64,000 bases of DNA from Brugia malayi. Lineage: Eukaryota > Nematoda > Chromadorea > Rhabditida > Onchocercidae. The notes under the pieces are model-generated. The model searched no databases and was not told the origin of the DNA. It was given only the letters and a program-made list of their open reading frames with translations. The stretch's first letter is position 1. Every line of letters starts with the position of its first letter. A program made the translations under genes and the position numbers. The stretch spans positions 10,326,649 through 10,390,648 of the forward strand of contig NW_025062477.1 of assembly GCF_000002995.4 (NCBI RefSeq), in the 5' to 3' direction. Below, piece after piece: positions 54,750 to 64,000 of this stretch.

Positions 54750-56559
54750 ATCATGAAAAAATGATAAAAAAATCAAATGTATTTATATATTTTTCAAAGA
54801 ATTAGCAATGATATTTAAAAATTCATTCTTTTTTTTTTACTAAATTTATTAAAATTTTGTTTTCGTTCAACCCAAAATTAAAAAACTTTCAATTGATTTA
54901 TTTATTGTTAAATTAATTTTTTTCTTTTCTTTGACAAATACTTTTGAGCATTTTGACACTCATAAAACAATATGAAAAAAACAAAAAAAAAAAAAAAAAT
55001 GCACATTTAAAGTGATACAATCAAAAAAGCAAGAAACATTCAACCTTAAAATTCTTTCTGATTGAAAGAATTTTAAAATTTCATTTTGGAAGATAAAAAA
55101 GGAATTTTAACTTTTTAAAATTAAATTTTTAAATTTTCATTATTTTACATTAATGAAAAAAGCAACAACAACAACAACATTTGAAAGATACAAAAAATTG
55201 TCAACAAATTGTCAATTTTTCTTCTTTGCAAGCAAAAGATTTACAATATGATAAACATAAATTATTGAAAAATTGAATTTCTTTTTTATTATCTTTCATT
55301 TACCCAATGTTCTCCAATTTATAAAAAATAAAAGTAACACAAATTAATGAAAGAAAAAAAAAACAAAAAACTAAACTATATTAAATTATTGTCAGAAAAA
55401 ATATATAAAAGTATTGGATATGATTTATTATGTTAAAATCTATTCGTTCGTTTCATTATGCTAAATTTGTTCGATGAAATTTTTAATTTAATATTCCTAA
55501 ATTTATTTGTTTTTTTTTTTCCAAAATAAATTATTCGGTTTTTTATATATTTTCTCTCATTCATTTTAAAATTTATATGAAATAAAATATTGTAAAATGG
55601 AGAAAAAAAAAAAAAGAGATGATGAAGATATTTGAAATATCAACGATAAGTGAGGAATAGAAAAATAATAGAAAAAGAGATGGAATGAAAGAAGAAACAT
55701 TTTTCGAGTTTTTCGAGTAAAACATAAATATATTTGAATTAAATGAAATGAGAAATTGAATGATTTGTGATGCGAAAATGGATTTGAGGGACTTTTCAAG
55801 GGAGAGAGTTAAGATAAGATAACACATCGCGAATCTTTTAATGATTGATAGCTAATTAGCCGCCTTCGCTATTATTCAACTTTAATCAAAGTAATTTCAA
55901 ACATCCCTCTAAATCCTCAGTGGCAAAAGAAATTTTAAAATTTCAAATATAGCCGAGATTATGATTTATTGTCATTTTGCATTGCCACATGTGTGTGTGT
56001 GTTTGTTTGTTTGTTTGGTAACAAAAAATTTTATTCATAAAAAATTAACAAAAAAAAAAAAAAAAAAGTAATTGAAGTTTTAAAATAAATAAATAAATGT
56101 ATAAATGCAAAAGAATTTTTTTTCACAAATTAAATTTCGCTGTATTCAAATGAATCAAATTTAACAAAAATTTATCAAATTTTATTATTTCTCATTCTTT
56201 TATCCTCTCTATTCTTCCTTCCTCTCTCTGTCATTTTCTCTTCCCCTTTCTATTATTCAGTAATAAATACGAAAAGGTTTATTCACTTGTTAGGATTAAT
56301 TCATTTGAAACAAATGTTATCCTTTAAGCTTTCAAACTTTTTCATAATAAGCTATTTGATATCAGCAAAACTTTCGCGCTCAAATCTCTCCCTCCCTCTC
56401 TCTCTCTCCCTCTCTCTTCCACCACTTCTCTTTCCCTCTCTCTCTCTCTCTCATAATGTTACACTACTTTTTCACACTTAATAATGATTTTAATAAATAT
56501 AACTTAAAAAATGAAAAGTGTCTATGTAGGTGAAGCACGAATTTCTTCAATAATAGATG

Positions 56560-56960
56560 AAATATATTGCAATATAATAGAATGGAATGTATTGGAATAT
56601 ATTGGAATTGAATATATCAAAATGGAATGGCTGGGATATATATTGGAATAGAATGGAATAGAAAGAATAAACGGAATATCTTGATGTAAAATGATGGCTA
56701 ATGGATGGTACAGCATATTAGAATGAAATGAAAGAGTAAAGGTATACATCAGGAAAAATATAGCAGGAATAGAATTATTAAAACAGAATAGAATTGGAAT
56801 AGAATAAGACTGAATTAGAGGTATAGAATGGGTGGAATATATTGGAATAGAATTGAATAGAATAAAAGAAATATTGGAATAGAATAAAAAAAATAGAATG
56901 GAAAGAAAGCAATGAGATATATCGGAATGAAATGAAAAGTATTAGAGTGAAGTGGAAGGA
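56560..56960 (+). repeat. Degenerate GGAATA-based satellite-like sequence
   Basis: Loose repeats of GGAATAGAAT, TGGAATATATT and TGGAATG over 400 bp, with strong strand bias. Open frames on the minus strand rich in Ser, Ile, Tyr and Phe are by-products. Confidence 0.6.
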
Positions 56961-58304
56961 TGGCGTGAAATGAATGACATTAGAGGAGATAAAAGCCACA
57001 TCTGGTGATGGTGGGTAGTAATGGTTGAGATCAGATCGGTCGGTGGGTATTTGTGGATGGTTTGCTTGCTGTAGAATATACTGCAATTCTTTGTTTGCTT
57101 GTTTACTTGCTTGCGTGCTTTTCTGTTTGTGTGCTTACATAAGCAAAAGCCACATAGAATAATCATCAAATAAGCCATAGAACAATGTTGGATGTTACCA
57201 CATTGCCATCATTCTAATTCAGTTCAGATATCATCACTGCTACTGCTGCTGTTGATGATATCTGATAATGACAATGATAACGATGATAGTGATAACGATA
57301 ATAATGCTGCTACTGCTGTTGATGATGATGATGATGATATAATGATTATATTGATAAATAATGAATAATGATTCTTTGTGTTCCATATCTGAAGGACGTA
57401 ATGTTGAAAAGCGAAGAATACATATGGGATTGATGAGATTTTGAAGATGAAAAGGAAATTTACACAAAGATTTTTGAGGTTAAGCTTTGTTAACTATCGA
57501 ATATTTACGATACTTTCTGTTGTTTTAAAAATTTTTAAATTATGAGTGGTATAAAAAACAGATTTGATAATGCATATTGAATTAAATTTGATTAGCTTGC
57601 TAATAGACATAGACAGCAATCATCTTTATAAATCAAATTAATACTTATTATCTTGATAGTTAACTAAGAGAAGTCTTATCAGATTAGAATCGGAACAAGC
57701 CAGATTAAATCAGATTAGATTAGATAAGAATAGTTATAAGTTTGACATATTTGATATTTATTGCATGACTTTTTTTTTTTTCTCTTTTGTTTTATCTAAT
57801 CTGATAATATATAACTTTGTCATTTCGATAATTTCACTGAATTTTGATTTAATTTCATTTACTCATTCTTTTCATATTCTTTTTCTCGTCCATATTAAGC
57901 AATAAGCATGCAATTGATAAAAAATGATATAAAAGAATTGTGTGAAAGAAAAATGATTAAACGAAGGATTTTTAGAAATTTAAAAAAAAAAAAATTTCTC
58001 CTTTTTTTTTTTTTTTTTTTCGCGATTCATTGATTTGGTTTTTTTTCAAAATTTCATTGTTTACAGTAATGATAATGAATAATGATAGTAACTATTAATG
58101 ATAACAACAGTGTTATAATGATTGAATTAGTGATAAATTATGATAATGAATTATTTATTAGTAATACCATACATACATACAATTGCACATTATTACACTA
58201 TCTTATTTTAATCAAAATATAAAATACTATTATATAAGATGAAAAAACATTAAATGTAGCATTATCAGTTAATATCAAAAGTACCGTTCATATTCGATAT
58301 TAAA

Positions 58305-58361
58305 CATCGATAAAACCGGAATGCATCGATGAAACCGGAATACATCGATGAAATCGGAATG
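58305..58361 (+). repeat. 19-bp tandem repeat, 3 copies
   Basis: Three head-to-tail units of CATCGATGAAACCGGAATG, with one or two changes each. It is the most GC-rich short stretch in this intergenic region. Confidence 0.85.
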
Positions 58362-58940
58362 ATTTACATCCAGTTGTTATCGCTTCATATAACATGATCA
58401 TGATGGATAAATGTTATTTGCTTCCGGAAAACATTTAGATGATTGGTGTGGCTTATTGAAGTGCTCGAGGAAATAGTGTCAGTTGTTTAGCCATTGGTGT
58501 GGTTACGTCACCTACACACGCACGTCTGCTGCGGTATTACAACAGTGAGCCCACAACTCACACAACATACAATATATGTATATATTACACACATACATAC
58601 ACATACACACACATACACACATACATATAGATATAGACAGACAAACATACAGATACACAGAATGTGTAAAAACAATCATAAATTTCTATTCAATTGTTGT
58701 TAAACTGATGAAATTAAAAGTTTCAAAATTTTAAATGTTATCACATAAATTAAAGAATTTCCTCTAAATTACAAAAGTATTTTGCATTCATCTGGAAAAT
58801 TATGATTGAAAATTATGGATTTTTGATTATATCTTAGGATGAAATTTGATGTCTATAAAAGTTACATCAAAATAATTAATTCATTTAATTTATCCATTTA
58901 CACTTCCTGAAAATTCTTTTTTTCTTGTCTTCTAAATGGT

Positions 58941-59510
58941 TTTTTTAGAGGATTGATGAGCTCAATGAACAGAAATAAACAGTAATTACAATACCAAAAG
59001 TTAGTTAGGGTATTTAGGTAATACTTAGCTGTATATATATTCACAAAACTATTATCCTAAATCTTTCAGAAGGTATTTCCTTTTTTTGTAAATTTGAAAT
59101 TTGAGTTTTTTTTTTTTGTTTTGGGTTAAGAAAAGAAATGAAAGTAAACATAAGGAAGGTTTTGATTTCCTTCTTACTTCGAAATTTAACTTTAACTTTG
59201 AGGTTAACCCCGTAAAGTATGCAAGGTATAGGTCAGAAATTTGATCGCTTTCCATCTTTTCTAAAATATTCTCTGAAACAGTTAAAAATTGCTATTTAAT
59301 TCAAATCCTTTCAAATTCTCTTTTTTTTTTCTTTAATTCTCTTTTTCTCTCTTTTTTTTTTCAGTGATTGAAAACAAACGCTAATTGCCTTTCTTTTAAT
59401 TTTATTTAAATTGTTATTATTACTACTATTATTGATATTATTACTATTATTATTATTATTATTGATTATTCGATCATAGCAATTTATTATTCCAATATTG
59501 TGATCATTTA
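58941..59510 (+). pseudogene. Fragment of the Cys-loop channel gene (exon 7 and following intron)
   Basis: Collinear with 19471-20010 of the channel gene. Shared in order: the acceptor and exon start (TTTTTAGAGGATT versus TTTTAGAAGATT), GAGCTCAATG, AAAACTATTATCCTAA, AGAAGGTATTTC at the donor, then intron landmarks GAAATTTAACTTTAACTTTG, GTAAAGTATGCAA, TCAGAAATTTGATCGCTTTC and TTAAAAATTGCT, down to ATTATTCCA near the exon 8 acceptor. The exon part carries an early TGA in frame plus TAG codons, so it cannot encode the channel segment. Because intron sequence is copied too, it arose by DNA duplication and not retroposition. Confidence 0.85.
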
Positions 59511-60154
59511 CTATTTATTTTCCTCATTGTTACTCATTATTCGTCATCATTATCACTTTCCTCCATTCTTATCATAAAATCGCATAGCATTAATTAATTC
59601 AGTGACTTTAATTGAATTATTTATTAATTACCAAATCAAATGGACAAAAAAAAAAGGAAAAATTGGACAATTCAATTAGCAGAAATAATAGATCAAATAA
59701 AAGATCACTAACACAATCGTTTTTATGATAGATTTTTCTGTTCTCTTTCAAAAAAGAAATAATTGAAAATTTTAGCAAATCAACACAGTAAGACAAATGG
59801 GTTCAGATGTCAAAAAAATTTTAAGTCTAAATTTTGTTAGTGACATGCAATTTTTTTTTAACAAAGTGATAAAATTTGGTAGCAAAAAAAAAAAAGCGGA
59901 AAAAACCTATCAATCATAAATAAATCCACAAATGGAATTATACAAAATGTAAAAGTTTTATGCTAAGCAAAAATGTTTGCTATTAATATTGCAATTATTA
60001 TTTGTATAAATTTTACATGATAATGTATTTTAATGAAAATTTTATATTTCATTAATACTGCAGGTAATTCCTACATTATTTACCAATTCACTGAAGTCTA
60101 TTAAATTTCAATTTATTACTCTAACTTATAAGAAACATAAATGAAGAAAAAAAA

Positions 60155-60188
<34 letters not shown>

Positions 60189-60257
60189 AAACATGTAATA
60201 ATATCAACAGAATATACTATTATCAATAAAATATATTATTATTATTGATAAATAAAT

Positions 60258-62915
60258 TTAGACTTTATCTGAACTTAAAATAACAGGACCGGAACGTTTA
60301 TTCTTCATACGTCGATTCTGGAACCAAATTTTGATTTGTGTTTCTGATAAATGCAATTTTTGAGCTAATTGATATCTAAAACAAATGATATATTTAATTT
60401 CATTTATGATTTTTTTTTTTTTTTTAATGATACAAAGGAACTAAATGAAGGACTAATGAATGGATTAAAAAGAAAGAAATTAGTTATCAAAAATTAATTA
60501 AGTGATAAAAGTTTGCTCAGTAATATGCATCCTAGCTAATAAATAAGTTTTATTGACTAATTACATCATAATTTTCTCCTGGAAATATATCTCAGATTTG
60601 CTTTTCATGCTATCTTTATTGGAATTACATCTGATCATGCTATAACTCTGATAATTATGATAAATATATTTAATAATTATCAAATAGTGGAACAATACAA
60701 CTGCCATGATTACTATCAATAATTATAATCTTACAAGTCATATAATTTTGAATGTAATAAATATGATAATTGAAGATAATGAAATATGATAAACAAAATT
60801 GCGATTAAACATTTTATCAATTCTAAAGATATTAAATGTTAAGCAAATTTTTTTTTTTTTTTAATTTAACCCAAAAAATGATAAAGTATAAGTGAATATG
60901 AAGGAAAAAAGCAAGTAATGTAAAATGAATGTTAAATCAAATAAAATATTTAACACTTTGGAATTCAATTTCCTTCTTTATCCTTTCAAATTAATGGACT
61001 AAATTTAAAATTTTTCATCATTTCCCATTTTTTATTTATACTTTTTGATAAATTAAGAATTAATTAATAAGTAAATTAATGTTATATGCATATTTAAATT
61101 CTAATAAATAATTGGAATAAATTTATTTCAAATTTTTTACAACTATATTTGTGTAATTTTAATAACATAAACTAACAGTAATAATCATTGGCTATTTTTT
61201 TATGCAAGCTAATGCACTGATATTTTAGCCAATCAACATGTAAGCAAATAATTTGGCCAAGACAATGTGAGCAAATAATTTGGCCAAGACAATGAAGGCA
61301 AATAACTTGGCCAAGACAATGAAAGCAAATGACTTGGCCAAGACAATTTCGCATTATTATTTCATTTCAAAGAGTATACGGTACCTTCTAGGCCGTGATA
61401 AATAACGAGTTTGAGCGAAATTTCGTTCAAGTTCAATGAGTTGCTCAGTGGTAAATGCTGTCCTTGGACGTCGTATTTTTCCCAATGTTTGCCATGCATT
61501 TACTGTAATTAACAGTGTTAATTTGAAAATTTAAAAATTAATTAATTACGATAAGTTAAAAATTTAAAAACTAATCGTAACAGTGTGAAACTGAAATTTG
61601 TGATCAATTAAAATTCAACCTTAAATAACTGTCAGTAAATAAATAAATAACTAATCATTAATTATTGATTATATTAAAAAACGATTAGAAAAAATTATTC
61701 TCATTTAATGCTAAAATTAAATGAATTTTAAAAATCAAATTTGCATATAAATACAATCAATTTATAAGTTACATAATTTAAAAAGAAAAAAATTTTAGCT
61801 TTCTTTTTAAATTATTATGCTATTATGCTTTTAGCTTTCTTTTTAAATTATTATGCTTTTATTCTCGTTTTTATCTAATCCTATAATAAACTTCATATCA
61901 TTTATTAACCAGCTAAAAAGCTAAAAATTTAGCTAATAGCTAAAAATTTAATTTCAAAAATTGAAATCCTTAAAATAATTGCATCTTGTGTTTTGAAAAG
62001 AAATCACTCTAAAATAATTTCACTATAAAATTTTAAGTTAAAAAAAATTTAATAAAAGAAAGACGAGGAAAAAGAAAAGAAAAAAAAAAAACTTTGACTA
62101 TTTAATTTCATCCTTTCCATTTTATTTCATTTCTCTCTCTCTCAAATTACGTATTTATTTTTAATTACAAATTCAATTCTCATAAATTCATTCTATCGAT
62201 TAAATGATTTTATATGAATTATAGTGTAAGTAAGCTAACTTGTTAGAGCAATATGATCGTAGAGTAATGGAATGTTAGTGGTATGAAACATGGATGGATA
62301 CGGTAGTTGTTCAATTAGAATTGGTGCTGCTGCCTCTGTCCTTGTTGTCACATTTGTTGTCGTTGTTGTTGTTGCTGATACTGTTGTTGTAGTTGCTGTT
62401 GTAGGTGTTATTGTCGATGTTGCTATTGTTGTTGATAACATATATGATGGTAATGATGATGATGATTGCGATAATGATGATGATGATGATAATGATGATT
62501 GTGATGATAGCATAATTGGTGCGGTAACAGTTATTGTTGATGATGCGGTTGACATTAATGATGACATATAACTTATATTTTTCATTCCACAGAATGCTTT
62601 CATATCAGGTTGATTTTTAGAAGAATGATGATTTTCAGGAAATAATGATAAAGAATTAATAGGATATGGAGATGAAGAAGTATTATTAGATAGAATATGA
62701 ATTATTTTTCCATTTAATTTTTGATAATTTGATGAAGTGACCATATTTTGATGACTAATACTAATATTATTACTATTATTGTCATGATCATGATTAGCAT
62801 TACTGCTATTATTATCATTATTATGATTATTGTTATTATTGTTCGCAGTATTACTGATATGATTATGATTATAATTATTATCATGTTGTAATAAAGCATC
62901 AATTGAGGTGAACAT
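60258..62915 (-). CDS. ANTP-class homeobox protein, MNX/HB9-like (ceh-12-like)
   Basis: Sequence-specific transcription factor, 303 aa. Three exons: 62915-62240, 61502-61385, 60375-60258; donor of exon 1 is GTTAGC. Seen: a 225-residue first exon dominated by Asn, His, Ser and Thr runs from GTT/ATT microsatellite-like DNA; then a homeodomain at about 235-294 with [47 protein letters not shown]; and a 9-residue tail. The [11 protein letters not shown] entry and YLSRP-R with [14 protein letters not shown] match MNX/HB9/exex best, a family that in C. elegans is ceh-12 and specifies motor neurons. Against it, helix 3 ends MKNKR where MNX has MKWKR, and several helix 2 positions differ. Other ANTP families (Evx, rough) are less likely. 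The exon 2/3 junction splits the homeodomain after RPRR. Confidence 0.88.
61244..61348 (-). repeat. 27-bp tandem repeat, 4 copies, in homeobox intron 2
   Basis: Four units with the core AAATAATTTGGCCAAGACAA, starting 37 bp past the donor side of homeobox exon 2. TTGGCCAA is a perfect 8-bp palindrome in each copy. The length (27 bp) keeps a frame open on the minus strand giving LGQVICLHC repeats, but it starts within the intron and lacks support as a gene. Confidence 0.9.
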
Positions 62916-64000
62916 TTTAAAGTAAGTTTATGAGAGAACAAAAAGGCAAGAAAGAGAGAAACACAGGCGCAGTTATGATTGAAACTTAGAAAAAAAATGA
63001 ATCCAAAATTGTCTCTTCCATTTTTCCATTTTCTTTTTTTTTTTTTTTTTTTTTCAAATCATTTGTTTTATTTCACTTTTTCTTATCCTCATCTTTCATT
63101 ATTACTATTCTTTCTCATCCTTATCCTCCTTTATTTTACTTATCTCTTTTTTTTTTTTTTCAACTTCTTCCAAAATATTATTCATCAATACTAAAACTAA
63201 CTGATTGGGTGTGGTTTGCTTTTCATAATTCAATTATTTTAATTTTTTAAAGAAATTTAAAACTGACAAAAAAAAAAAGCAAACAAATCCATCGGGAATT
63301 TCTTATCTTCTCCTTAGCTTCTTTTGTTTTCTTTTTTCTTCCTCCTATCTTTCTTTCCCTTTCCCTCTCTCTCTCTCTCTCTCTTTTGTCATTTCATCTT
63401 GATATATTTTTAGAAAAAATTTTTTCTTTCCTTCTTTTTTCTCCTTTCTACTGTTTATAAAATAATCCACAATAATATTCAATTCTGCTAACTTTGTTTT
63501 AAATATACATTTGAAAATTGATAGACAGTTAAAATGTTTATCAGTTAAAATTATAAAAAATATATTCTTTCCATAGGGAAATTATTGCTAAAAACTTTTA
63601 ACCATTTACTCTTATTTTTTTTATAGTATAAATGTTCATTGTCATATAAAATAAATAATATTATTAAACATTTTGTTTGTTTTTCTTTAAAAACAAAAAT
63701 AGAAAGAATAAAACTTTAAATAATTTGAAAAAAAAAAAGGAATAATATATATATCAAATATTCCATTTCAAATAATTTAATTAGAAGATCAAAGTTAAAA
63801 AAGAATATGCGGGAAGAAGAATGAAAGAAAAAGGAATGGAAAAAAGAAAAAATTATTATGCAAAAAATTAAAATCATAAATCAATTTTTCCTTTCATCAG
63901 AATAAAATTCATTCAATTTCTCTTTTAACATGCAAACAAACACTTTGTTATTCATTTCTTCTCTTTCATTTTCCGCCATTCTTTTTCCGCTTCATATTTA
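62916..64000. other. Upstream region of the homeobox gene
   Basis: AT-rich with long pyrimidine blocks on the plus strand (63025-63055, 63140-63180, 63290-63390 including a CT microsatellite). No exon or RNA gene seen. Confidence 0.6.

Noticed and set aside
56522..57467. Several minus-strand frames rich in Ser, Ile, His and Tyr
   Set aside because: They sit on degenerate GGAATA and GAT repeats and share no protein motif.
61172..61354. Minus-strand LGQVICLHC repeat peptide
   Set aside because: Lies inside homeobox intron 2 and arises from the 27-bp repeat, whose length is a multiple of three.
62290..62571. Plus-strand frame rich in Val and Asp
   Set aside because: Antisense shadow of the Thr/Ser/Asn-rich first exon of the homeobox gene.

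Overview
The window is very AT-rich, with frequent A and T homopolymers, short exons, introns of 50 to 1,800 bases and GT-AG splice sites. All recognisable genes are animal genes. Their protein variants (an LIN-35-like pocket protein, a CPEB next to a Runt gene, a Cys-loop channel) point to a nematode, probably of the spirurid/filarial type, though the species cannot be fixed from sequence alone. I rebuilt six multi-exon genes by hand. In each, every exon phase joins in frame from ATG to stop.

Layout. 1-14535 has no gene I can support; it holds tandem repeats, a pair of dispersed repeats and a striking foldback element (2654-5380) with near-identical arms of about 600 bp. 14536-21017 (+) is a divergent Cys-loop ligand-gated ion channel subunit whose fourth intron is mostly a 650-bp TTA array. 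22149-29140 (-) is a ZnT5-type zinc transporter (SLC30A5 family, 18 exons, 751 aa). Across a 1.6-kb divergent promoter lies the retinoblastoma-family gene lin-35 (30713-37575, +, 16 exons, 913 aa). Next is a CPEB1-type translational regulator (39666-43880, +, 12 exons, 611 aa), then about 5.9 kb without genes, then a Runt-domain factor, rnt-1 (49753-52102, -). 52103-60257 is gene-free but contains a decayed copy of part of the ion-channel gene (58941-59510). 60258-62915 (-) is an ANTP-class homeobox gene closest to MNX/HB9. The last 1.1 kb holds no gene.

The genes form no operon or pathway cluster in the bacterial sense. Still, lin-35/Rb, rnt-1/Runx and CPEB are all regulators of cell cycle and germline or seam-cell development, and the CPEB-Runt neighbourhood appears to match the C. 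elegans cpb-3/rnt-1 neighbourhood. That suggests old microsynteny on the chromosome I element.

The points most worth checking are: the foldback element with its internal minisatellite; a channel that lacks the first cysteine of its Cys-loop and has a distant pseudogene fragment; an in-frame 72-nt cassette exon candidate inside RRM2 of the CPEB gene; a phase-matched alternative first exon in rnt-1; and a probable GC-AG intron in lin-35.
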